NCBI RefSeq assembly: GCF_000702425.1 | Contig: NZ_JNIE01000002.1 | Location: forward strand, 405,023 to 469,022 | DNA length: 64,000 nucleotides | Source of the DNA: Thermocrinis jamiesonii | GTDB taxonomy: Bacteria; Aquificota; Aquificia; Aquificales; Aquificaceae | Reading direction: 5' to 3' | Shown: positions 57,074-64,000 of the stretch, piece by piece | Layout: each line of letters begins with the position of its first letter | How positions within the stretch are numbered: position 1 is the first letter of the stretch | Made by a program: the position numbers and the translations under genes | Notes under the pieces: model-generated | What the model was told of the DNA's origin: nothing | The model's database searches: none | The model's input: the letters and a program-made list of their open reading frames with translations, nothing else

Positions 57074-58890
57074 TTCTCCACATCTTCACCTTCTCACCCG
57101 TTCAGGGTTTTATATCAAGCTCCCGGAGGCTTTCAGATCTTTACCATTCAAGCTTACTGCTTTCTACAATTACAGAGAAAATCATTGAGAATTTGATAAA
57201 GGATTCAGAGGTTGAAGTTATCTATCCAATCCTTGTGGAAGGAGGAGAGGGATTAGCCAATTATCCAAACAGAGTGGTTTTCTTGGCAAAGGATTGCGTC
57301 TGCAAAGAAGTGGTGGATAAATTCCATCAAGTTTGGAAAGAGGTCCATCAGAAAGTTCTAAGGGAAGTGTTAGATAGGTCTGATATTGAAAAGGACGTCA
57401 TAGAACAACAGGCTAAACTTCACCTTGAAACCTACTTTAGAGCCTACTGTGAATGCTCCACTGCTGAAGAAACTAAAAGATGGAAAGAAAAACTAAAACA
57501 AAATCTAAGTGAAGACTTTGACAATTATGCGGTTGCTTATGATTGGACCGGGAGAAAGCTTGGAACTAAAAAGTCCCAAAAACCTTATGAGCCTTTGATA
57601 GACCACTACACATACAACGGTGGTAAGTATCCTGACGGTTGCACTCTTTGTGGAGAGAGGGCTCATTTGGCAGTTGATTGGGAAAAGTTCAGAAAAAGTC
57701 TTCGAAAGGACATAAGACATTACCTTAAGGAAGGGGAAAAGCTATGCGGTGTCTGTCTTGTGAAAAGGTTTGCCTTTTTCTATCTTGGAAGGCGGACTTT
57801 TCCGTCGGTCCATGACATAGCCAATGCGGAGTTTAAAGAGAAACTGAAAAAATTTGAGCAGGAACATAAGGAAGTTGCGGAGGAGCTAAGGTCTTTGCTT
57901 GAGCAGTATGTGGGGGTTGAGGAAAGCAGAAGGCACCTTTGGGACTACAACGCAGAGCTTTTTGAAATAAAGGAACTTGAGAGGATAAAAAAGGAAGATA
58001 AAGACTTGGAGTTGTTGATTGACGACCTTGTCGGAAAACTCCGTTGGATATACAGCCACCAACTTTTAAGCCCACCTTCTAAAAACTACTATGCTATTAT
58101 TCTCTCTGACGGAGACAGCATAGGAGAATGGCTTGGACTAAAAAGTAGGAAAAGACAGGAACCGCTGACGGAAAAGTTCCACCGGGAGTTTTCCGAAAGA
58201 CTTTCCGAGTATGCGAAAAAGATAAGAAGTTTGGAAAAGAAAGACAAATTCGGTCTGAGAATTGTTTATGCTGGTGGTGATGATGTGCTGGCGATGGCAG
58301 ACCTAAAGGAATTTTTGGACTTTGCAGAAAAGTTAAATCCTCTCTTCAAACAAAGTGTAAGAGAAAACGCCTCTGTCAGCGCAGGAATAGTCATAGGGCA
58401 TCAAAAAGATGAGCTTTCTTACTTGTTAAGGGAAGTAAGAAAGGCAGAAAAGAGGGCAAAAAGTATAAAAGAAAAGTCTGCCTTTTGTATAACCGTCATT
58501 CCAAGGGGAGGAGCGCCTGTTAGCTTTTGTGCCAAGTGGGAGTTTTTGAATCTCCTCAAAGACACCATTTCATACTTTGAGGAAGACATCATAGGAGACA
58601 GAACCGCTTATGACCTAAGACATATAGTGAGTAAATTTGAAGATAAAAGCGAGAACGTGCAGGTAATTTTGGCCCTTCTTAAGGGAATGTTGAAAAAAAG
58701 GGTGAATAAAAGTAAGCTGAAAGGGGAAAACGAGCAAGCATTTATTGAAAATTACTTAGAAAGACTTAGATCCTTTTTAGAAGCTTCGGACTTTGACATT
58801 AAGAACTTTGCTAACCTGTTTTATGTCGCCCGCTTTGTCGCAAAAGAGAGGAGGGAAAAAAGTTATGAAGTTGTTGGAGCTAACACCTGA
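57070..58890 (+). CDS. cmr2: Cas10/Cmr2 without HD domain
   Basis: 606 residues. It starts directly with the first palm segment (FSPVQGFISSSRRLSDLYHSS), has a zinc finger (C191/C194 and C226/C229) and the cyclase palm GGDD at ~402-405. The N-terminal HD nuclease is absent, so this Cas10 probably makes cyclic oligoadenylate but does not cut DNA. That fits the two cyclic-oligoadenylate-type effectors in the operon. GGAGG precedes ATG 57070; cmr3 starts 26 bases before its end. Confidence 0.92.
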   Translation: MILHIFTFSPVQGFISSSRRLSDLYHSSLLLSTITEKIIENLIKDSEVEVIYPILVEGGEGLANYPNRVVFLAKDCVCKEVVDKFHQVWKEVHQKVLREVLDRSDIEKDVIEQQAKLHLETYFRAYCECSTAEETKRWKEKLKQNLSEDFDNYAVAYDWTGRKLGTKKSQKPYEPLIDHYTYNGGKYPDGCTLCGERAHLAVDWEKFRKSLRKDIRHYLKEGEKLCGVCLVKRFAFFYLGRRTFPSVHDIANAEFKEKLKKFEQEHKEVAEELRSLLEQYVGVEESRRHLWDYNAELFEIKELERIKKEDKDLELLIDDLVGKLRWIYSHQLLSPPSKNYYAIILSDGDSIGEWLGLKSRKRQEPLTEKFHREFSERLSEYAKKIRSLEKKDKFGLRIVYAGGDDVLAMADLKEFLDFAEKLNPLFKQSVRENASVSAGIVIGHQKDELSYLLREVRKAEKRAKSIKEKSAFCITVIPRGGAPVSFCAKWEFLNLLKDTISYFEEDIIGDRTAYDLRHIVSKFEDKSENVQVILALLKGMLKKRVNKSKLKGENEQAFIENYLERLRSFLEASDFDIKNFANLFYVARFVAKERREKSYEVVGANT

Positions 58891-59821
58891 AGACGCACTA
58901 ACCTTTGGAAGTCTTAAAAACTTTACCGCAGGGGAGTCTCACTATCAGCACTCTACCTTCCCACCACCCATAATGAGGTTTTTCTCTTTGGGTAATGGGA
59001 CCGCTCTAAAGATAATGGGAGTTTTCTTAAAACACAGAAATGAACTATTTCTCCCAATGCCTGCGGATTGTTTAAAGAAAAGAAAGCAAGAGGAAGAAGA
59101 GGTCTATGTTCCAAAGTGGAATGAAGAGCTCAAAAGTCCTTTTGTGGAGCCTTTTGAAAAAGGAGAGCTTTTAAACCTTGAACAGGCAGAAGGTTTTTGC
59201 AGTTTTTCCGATTTTGCAGAAAGCTATGCCAAAGGGAAGAGCTTTAGCGCAAAAAAGGAAACTCTATTCCAAGAGGAAGAAAGGGTCGGGGTAAAGCTAA
59301 ACTATGACAAAAGAGTATCCCAAGAAGGTTATCTTTACTCAAGGATTTATTTGAGGTTTGAAAACTCTCGCATAGTGCTTTTGGTGGATCAAGATGTGCA
59401 AAAGCCATTTTTTGCTACGGTGGGTGGAGAAAGAAGGTATGCCAAGGTTAAGCCTGTTAAAGACAGATTTTTAGATTTCCTAAATGAAACTGTCAGCATA
59501 GAAAAGGATAGGCTATACAAGTTTTACTCTACAACTCACCTTTATGCGGATTTAAAGGGGGAGGTAAAGATTAACGGAGACATAAAGTTTAAGGTGGAGT
59601 GGGTCTTTTCCTTAGAACCTGAATGGGTTTCGGGCTTTGCAAAACCTTTCCTTTACATGCTAAGACCGGGCACAGTGCTTTGGCTCAGGGCACTGGAAAG
59701 TGGATTGTGCAAAAGGCTATGTCAGATTTCTTCCCGCAAGGAAGTTATTAAATACGGTAATGAGTCAAAAGATCTGCTCAAGAGAGGTTGGAATAGTGGA
59801 ATCCTTTTGGAGGTAACATAG
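58865..59821 (+). CDS. cmr3: CRISPR type III-B subunit Cmr3
   Basis: 319 residues from ATG 58865, with LLELTPEDALTFGSLKNF at the start, the Cmr3 5'-handle-binding beta-alpha fold. LYSRIYLRFEN and LRPGTVLWLRA are further family-like segments. It binds the crRNA 5' tag next to Cas10. The longer frame from 58793 lies within cmr2 and is rejected. It overlaps cmr2 by 26 bases and ends directly before csx1. Confidence 0.88.
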   Translation: MKLLELTPEDALTFGSLKNFTAGESHYQHSTFPPPIMRFFSLGNGTALKIMGVFLKHRNELFLPMPADCLKKRKQEEEEVYVPKWNEELKSPFVEPFEKGELLNLEQAEGFCSFSDFAESYAKGKSFSAKKETLFQEEERVGVKLNYDKRVSQEGYLYSRIYLRFENSRIVLLVDQDVQKPFFATVGGERRYAKVKPVKDRFLDFLNETVSIEKDRLYKFYSTTHLYADLKGEVKINGDIKFKVEWVFSLEPEWVSGFAKPFLYMLRPGTVLWLRALESGLCKRLCQISSRKEVIKYGNESKDLLKRGWNSGILLEVT

Positions 59822-60991
59822 ATGGAAAAGAGTCTTTTAGTAAGCTTTATAGGTGGCTCTAAGGGGAAAAGAGCCTATGAGAAGACAAAGTATAGGTTTT
59901 CCGAAGAGGAAGTTAGAGAAAGTTACCTTTTTGGTATAGCCCTTTTTGAACACCTGCGCCAAAAAGGGGAAAATTTAGAACTTCTCTTTGTGGGAACTAC
60001 AGGCTCTGGCTGGTCTGAACTTATCAATGTGAAGCAATCGCAAGATCAGGAGATAGATGAACTTTTTGACAGGATAACAAAGCTGGAAGAAGAGCAAAAA
60101 GTTAGCGACGATGTGTTATCTGAGTGGATAGACAAGGTAAAAGAAAGCGTGGGTGCAGAAATTCACTACGTATTGCTTGAAAATCCACCGGAGCTTGAAA
60201 ATATATCCAAAAGCGTTATACAAAAAGTTTTGAGCTTGGGAGACTATAAAAAGATAATCCTTGATATTACGCACGCTTATAGGTTTGTGCCATACGTGGT
60301 GTTCCTTGACCTTATGATAATCAAAAAGCTAAAGGGTTTTGAGTTGGAAATATACTACGGCTTTTTGGAATTTACCTTAGAGGACGGCTCAAAACCGGTA
60401 AAACGGCTAAGCCATTTGGAAGAGTTGGTAAAACTAAATGAAGCCTTGAGCCTTTTTGAAAACGCAGGGGACTTTAGAAGATATTTTCAACTGGCGGGGG
60501 TTGATGAAAGCTTTGCACGCAAAACTTACTTTGAGGTAGAAATAAACAGGCCTGCCACAAAACCGTTAAGAAATCTTATAAATCTCAAAGCACAAAAGGA
60601 ATACTTAGAACCGGTCCATCAGAAAGTTATAGAAAAATACATCTCTGGCTTGTTGGATGACCGTCTGGAAAACAGGATGAGAAACAGAGCCAAGTTCTTC
60701 TACGAAAGAGGTCAGTATTTGAAGGCAATAACTTTGCTTTACGAAGCTATACTGGTAAAAGGTATAAGGATTTTAGGCTTGGGAGGTGAGCAAAACTACA
60801 AAAATAGGGAATATGTAAAAGCCTTTCTGGATAGAAGAGGTGATGAAAGGTGGCTCAAGTTTAGAAATCTTAGGAATACCTGCGTCCACGGGTCTGACCC
60901 TGAAGCTAATGTTCGCAGTGCTACCAGTTCAGAAGATGAATTCAAGAAAATCTTTGAACTGGGTTTTGAAATCTTTGAAAACTTAACTTAA
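59822..60991 (+). CDS. csx1: Csx1-family CARF-HEPN ribonuclease
   Basis: 389 residues. An N-terminal CARF domain (~1-170; LVSFIGGSKGKRAYEKTKY, FVGTTGSGWSE, ILDITHAYRFVPY) and a C-terminal HEPN domain with the R-x4-H catalytic motif R351-NTCV-H356 (LRNTCVHGSD). It belongs to the group sometimes called Csx2/TIGR02221. Cyclic oligoadenylate should activate RNA cutting. It sits between cmr3 and cmr4, with GGAGGT eight bases before its ATG and no gap after cmr3. Its cOA size preference is not visible. Confidence 0.85.
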   Translation: MEKSLLVSFIGGSKGKRAYEKTKYRFSEEEVRESYLFGIALFEHLRQKGENLELLFVGTTGSGWSELINVKQSQDQEIDELFDRITKLEEEQKVSDDVLSEWIDKVKESVGAEIHYVLLENPPELENISKSVIQKVLSLGDYKKIILDITHAYRFVPYVVFLDLMIIKKLKGFELEIYYGFLEFTLEDGSKPVKRLSHLEELVKLNEALSLFENAGDFRRYFQLAGVDESFARKTYFEVEINRPATKPLRNLINLKAQKEYLEPVHQKVIEKYISGLLDDRLENRMRNRAKFFYERGQYLKAITLLYEAILVKGIRILGLGGEQNYKNREYVKAFLDRRGDERWLKFRNLRNTCVHGSDPEANVRSATSSEDEFKKIFELGFEIFENLT

Positions 60992-61002
60992 GGAGGGTGG
61001 AA

Positions 61003-61887
61003 ATGCAAAAAGAGATCTACCTTCTTAAAACCATCACACCACTTCACATAGGCGCAGGTCAAGGGTTGGGGCATGTTGATCTGCCTGTGGTGCGCGAAGT
61101 GCATACCAACTTTCCCTATATTCCCGGAACGAGCTTGAAGGGAGCGCTGAGAAACTGGGAAATAAACCAAGTTGCAATGACAATTGGAGAAAAGCCTTCG
61201 CAGGTAGAGGAAAAGCTAACCAAAGGTGAGCTAAAAGACGAGAGTATGCTAAGGCTTGCAAAGATCTTTGGCGTTGCGGGAGAGGGAGCGGAAGAAGGAG
61301 GAGAGGTGGGAGCGGGAAAAGTTTTGTTTTCCGATGGCTTTATCTTACTTTTCCCTGTAAAATCTGCAAAGGGAATATTTTCCCTAACTACATGCCCCTA
61401 TGCCATAAACAGGTTCTTTGAGTTTGTAGGACTTGACCAAAGGATAAAAGAAGTGCAAGAGGGTAAGGTAAAGGTTTTGGATACAAAGGATCACAAAAAT
61501 TTAATAAATGGTAAGCTTTTGCTTGAGGAGTTTATTTTTGAAGCGGAAGATTCACAAGAGCTAAAAGGCTTTGTTGAACTTTTAAAGGGTTTTTTGGGAG
61601 AAGAAAACATAAAAAGGCTCGTGTGCGTAAGCGATACGGACTTTACAGACTTTGTAAGCAACTACACAGAAGTTCAAACGCACATAAAGATAGATCTGGA
61701 TACGGGCACCGTCAAAGAAAAAGCCCTATGGACAGAAGAATACGTTCCCGCTGAATCTGTTTTTGTGTTTGGCTTGACCTTCTTAGAGGATATAGAATAC
61801 TCTCCGCCTTCTACCTTTCACCTTGGTGGAGACATAACTACGGGTAAAGGCTTTGTTAAGGTTCAAAGGTTGGAGGTGCAAAGATGA
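61003..61887 (+). CDS. cmr4: CRISPR type III-B backbone subunit Cmr4
   Basis: 294 residues. The backbone RAMP that cuts target RNA every six bases. LLKTITPLHIGAGQG and the active-site Asp26 in GHVDLPVVRE are right at the expected place, followed by PYIPGTSLKGALR. ATG 61003 after GGAGGG is better than GTG 60997, which lies inside the ribosome binding site. Overlaps cmr5 by 4 bases. Confidence 0.94.
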   Translation: MQKEIYLLKTITPLHIGAGQGLGHVDLPVVREVHTNFPYIPGTSLKGALRNWEINQVAMTIGEKPSQVEEKLTKGELKDESMLRLAKIFGVAGEGAEEGGEVGAGKVLFSDGFILLFPVKSAKGIFSLTTCPYAINRFFEFVGLDQRIKEVQEGKVKVLDTKDHKNLINGKLLLEEFIFEAEDSQELKGFVELLKGFLGEENIKRLVCVSDTDFTDFVSNYTEVQTHIKIDLDTGTVKEKALWTEEYVPAESVFVFGLTFLEDIEYSPPSTFHLGGDITTGKGFVKVQRLEVQR

Positions 61888-62255
61888 AAAGTAAGGTTCA
61901 GGAGGTTGCAAAGTTGGCTTATGAGTGTGTAATGCAAGTAAAAGACAAAGATTTTGCGTCAAAATACTTATCTTATGCAAGAAAATTACCTTCTATGATA
62001 ACTCACAACGGCCTTTTAGTCACGGTTGCTTTTGCGAAAGCTAAAAAAGAGCAAGCTTGGAAAACACTTTTGGAACACATAGAAAGCTTTTTGAGGAAAG
62101 AAGGGATAAAAAAGGATAAAAAGGACCTAATAGAGTTCCTTTCCGATTGCGAAGTTCAGGAATACAGGTTGATAACCAAAAGGGTTTTGGGCTTTTCTAT
62201 TTGGTTAAAACGAATAGCAGAAGGGGAGATAAAGGATGAAGGTAAAGGAGATTAA
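61884..62255 (+). CDS. cmr5: CRISPR type III-B small subunit Cmr5
   Basis: 123 residues, all helical. The segment KYLSYARKLPSMITHNGLLVTVAFAKAKK is the Cmr5 signature. It forms the protein stalk that lines the target strand beside Cmr4. Overlaps cmr4 by 4 and cmr6 by 20 bases. Confidence 0.92.
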   Translation: MKSKVQEVAKLAYECVMQVKDKDFASKYLSYARKLPSMITHNGLLVTVAFAKAKKEQAWKTLLEHIESFLRKEGIKKDKKDLIEFLSDCEVQEYRLITKRVLGFSIWLKRIAEGEIKDEGKGD

Positions 62256-63087
62256 ACAACTATTAAGTCAAACCGACAATCCCGCATTGCTTTTCAACAA
62301 ACTTTTACTTTTCAAATATGCAGAACAGATCTCTAAGGGTCAGGAGATAAAAAAGAAAGATTACATAGAGAGTTTTTTGGAGAGTCTCAGAGGAAAAGGA
62401 GTATTAAAGCAATCAAAGCTGGAGGGTATCAGTAAAGAAAGCTTTAAGCTAAAAACTGCCTACAGGTTGGTTATTGGGGCTGGCTATCCATCTTTTGTTG
62501 AAAACGGTTTTTTGTTTCACCACATATACGGCATTCCCTACATTCCCGGAGAAACACTAAAGGGCCTTGCAAGGTTTGTATTTATGCTTTCAATAGCGGA
62601 ATCTCTAAGAGAAGAAGTTAAACTCTCCAAGTTGGAGGAAGACCTGTCTGAAGAGAAAGCTATAGATGTGGTGCCACAAAAAATTAAAATACTCTTTGAC
62701 GATTACGAAATAGAAAATCCTGTGGGAACATTCTTAAAGATCTTTGGCTCCAAAAAGAGAAGGGGGCAGATAATATTTTTTGACGCATACCCTGTTAGCT
62801 TTAACCCTTCAAGGGACTTTGAGATAGATATTATGAACCCGCACTATGGAGAGTATTACCAACAAAACAAGGCACCCGCAGATTGGTTGAACCCTACTCC
62901 CATACACTTTTTAGCTCTAAGGGAAGGCATAGAGTTTGAATTTAGCTTGGGAGTTGCACCCCTTGAACCCCTAAGGGAAGAGGAGGAAAGCATACTTTTG
63001 GAAACCGCAAAGAGACTGCTTGAGATAGGCCTTAAAAACTTTGGAGTTGGAAGTAAAAAGCTTAAGGGGTATGGGTGGTTTAAGTGA
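62236..63087 (+). CDS. cmr6: CRISPR type III-B subunit Cmr6
   Basis: 283 residues, a RAMP protein. TAYRLVIGAGYPSFVENGFLFHHIYGIPYIPGETLKGLAR is seen at ~76-115 (quoted in parts: LVIGAGYP, IPYIPGETLKGL), and GVGSKKLKGYGWF at the end. It caps the 3' end of the complex with Cmr1. Last of the cmr set; its TGA shares bases with the ATG of the microprotein (TGATG). Confidence 0.9.
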   Translation: MKVKEIKQLLSQTDNPALLFNKLLLFKYAEQISKGQEIKKKDYIESFLESLRGKGVLKQSKLEGISKESFKLKTAYRLVIGAGYPSFVENGFLFHHIYGIPYIPGETLKGLARFVFMLSIAESLREEVKLSKLEEDLSEEKAIDVVPQKIKILFDDYEIENPVGTFLKIFGSKKRRGQIIFFDAYPVSFNPSRDFEIDIMNPHYGEYYQQNKAPADWLNPTPIHFLALREGIEFEFSLGVAPLEPLREEEESILLETAKRLLEIGLKNFGVGSKKLKGYGWFK

Positions 63088-63158
63088 TGGAGTGGATAAT
63101 CTTACTCATCTTTAGCTTGATACTTCTTGGATGGAAGATAAACAAAGATAGGAATTAA
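63087..63158 (+). CDS. 23-residue membrane microprotein coupled to cmr6
   Basis: ATG 63087 overlaps the cmr6 stop by one base (TGATG), the classic termination-reinitiation arrangement. The product is 23 residues: MEW, a hydrophobic run of about 13 (IILLIFSLILLGW), and the basic tail KINKDRN, i.e. one short helix with positive-inside orientation. It fills the space to the TnpB-like gene, which starts 3 bases after its stop. I know no named family. It could tether a Cmr or Calp component to the membrane, or be a small toxin-like peptide; both are guesses. Confidence 0.45.
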   Translation: MEWIILLIFSLILLGWKINKDRN

Positions 63159-63161
63159 AAA

Positions 63162-64000
63162 ATGAAAGAACAAATTCTTAGCTATGAGCTAACTCTTCCA
63201 CAGAGAATTTATCCACACCTTGACAGGCTTTTCTCCGTCTTTAAAAACCAAGTTAATTCCTACATCCCAAAACTTTGGAACGAACAAGGTTTTAAGCTTT
63301 TGTCCCAAAAGGGCTCTGCTGTGGGAATTTTGAAAAAAGAATTCCCTACTCCTGAAGGTCTCCCTTCAAGAGTTTTTAGAAACGTCCTTGAGCTAACAGG
63401 ACAAATCATCAGAAGTCAGATAGAAAGAAAAGAAGTGTTTGAAAAGTTGTTAAAGGGAGAAGAAGTCAAGGGCTATAACAAAAACTTTGTTTTGAATGTC
63501 CAAAGACAGATAGAAAACCTTAGAAAAAAAGGAAAAGAAGTTAATTGCTATTTTAACTTTCCCCATCCAGAGTTTGACGGTCAGATAGTTATTACTTCTG
63601 CAGATGACAACCTTGAAAAAGGACAGTTTAGAAGGTTAAAAATTTCAGGAAACTTTTTAGAGTTCAGCATAAAGGTTCCTACACAAAAAGGTTGGGATTG
63701 GATAAGTGTTAAAAAGCTTATTCCAGAAAGACTTAGAAGAGCTTTAACGAAAGCTAAGGAAGTTAAAGCGGTGTTGATAAAAAAGGTTTTACTAAAAAGT
63801 GGATACAGCATCTACAGGCTTGTTATTCCTTTAAGTTTTGAAGTAAAAGAACCTGAAAACGTAGAGAGAGTGTTAGCCTTAGACCTTTCACCTTCAGAAA
63901 AAAGACTTGGAACTGCAGTATTGGTAGAAGGAGAGAAAGTCTCCAAACCTTTGTTTTTTAAAACGCAAATGTTAAGAAAAGTAGAGAGACTACACTTTGA
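63162..64000 (+). CDS. TnpB/IS605 OrfB-like RuvC protein (partial, runs off the window)
   Basis: ATG 63162, 279 codons visible and no stop before the window end. A wedge/REC-like first part of about 230 residues leads to a RuvC-I motif ALDLSPSEKRLGTAV with catalytic Asp241. This is the TnpB/OrfB family, the RNA-guided nuclease of IS605-type elements and relative of Cas12. It starts 3 bases after the microprotein stop, in the same direction as the Cmr operon; no tnpA or left end precedes it. The RuvC-II, RuvC-III and zinc-finger parts lie beyond the window, so activity cannot be judged. Confidence 0.75.
   Translation, partial: MKEQILSYELTLPQRIYPHLDRLFSVFKNQVNSYIPKLWNEQGFKLLSQKGSAVGILKKEFPTPEGLPSRVFRNVLELTGQIIRSQIERKEVFEKLLKGEEVKGYNKNFVLNVQRQIENLRKKGKEVNCYFNFPHPEFDGQIVITSADDNLEKGQFRRLKISGNFLEFSIKVPTQKGWDWISVKKLIPERLRRALTKAKEVKAVLIKKVLLKSGYSIYRLVIPLSFEVKEPENVERVLALDLSPSEKRLGTAVLVEGEKVSKPLFFKTQMLRKVERLHF

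Noticed and set aside
52785..64000. CRISPR repeat array, cas6, cas1 or cas2
   Set aside because: I looked for regularly spaced direct repeats and for adaptation or processing genes and found none; they must lie elsewhere.

Overview
The window looks like chromosome of a thermophilic member of the Aquificales, probably family Aquificaceae (Hydrogenobacter, Thermocrinis or Aquifex relatives). This is inferred from the gene content: futalosine-pathway mqnE, short single-domain enzymes, scattered rather than clustered biosynthetic genes, very tight packing with many 1-60 bp overlaps, moderate G+C, and a CRISPR cassette of the kind described in Sulfurihydrogenibium. I cannot name the genus from sequence alone.

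Layout. Positions 1-13,115 are mostly minus-strand housekeeping and regulatory genes: an NtrY-like kinase, mqnE, pyrC, bioA, an NtrX-like regulator, thiL, a NIL-domain protein, an OmpR-type two-component pair, radA and moaA. A visibly AT-rich glycosyltransferase (13,261-14,325) stands alone and looks acquired. 14,496-23,774 holds ftsI, carA, tRNA-Ser(GGA), queF, a transglutaminase-like membrane protein, an HD phosphohydrolase, an esterase and hemL. 23,766-35,002 is a minus-strand run: a lytic transglycosylase, rpoZ, gmk, alaS, a lysine 2,3-aminomutase, a CBS/DUF294 regulator and a two-subunit solute symporter. The symporter is divergent from acs. 37,107-46,214 carries rlpA, a short RlmN-like enzyme, ricT, holB, folE, tkt, purN, dxr and a peptide-type solute-binding protein. 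46,207-52,064 has a protein with duplicated receiver-like domains, tldE, the flagellar export genes fliL-O-P-Q, and a PA2779-like/C39-peptidase pair whose second gene has no ordinary start codon.

The most interesting region is 52,785-64,000, one tightly packed plus-strand unit of about 11 kb divergent from purC. It opens with a small, possibly MazF-like cysteine-rich protein. Next come an ECF-like sigma factor, a CalpT-like anti-sigma/substrate protein, and a Lon-SAVED protease. These three match the CalpS/CalpT/CalpL cyclic-oligoadenylate signalling cassette. A full type III-B (Cmr) complex follows: cmr1, cas10/cmr2 without an HD domain, cmr3, a Csx1-family CARF-HEPN RNase, cmr4, cmr5 and cmr6. 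A 23-residue membrane microprotein is coupled to cmr6 by TGATG. A TnpB-like gene begins 3 bases later and runs off the window. The likely logic is that target RNA binding by Cmr makes Cas10 produce cyclic oligoadenylate. That would activate the HEPN RNase and the Lon protease; the protease would cut CalpT and release the sigma factor to change transcription. The first gene, the microprotein and the TnpB gene are candidate undescribed parts. I saw no CRISPR array, cas6, cas1 or cas2 in the window.

Several genes have a TATAAT-like box 6-12 bases before the start codon with no ribosome binding site between. This suggests leaderless mRNAs and was used to correct several starts (gmk, purC, dxr, fliL). 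No gene-free stretch exceeds 300 bases; the longest is the roughly 200-base acs/symporter divergent region.
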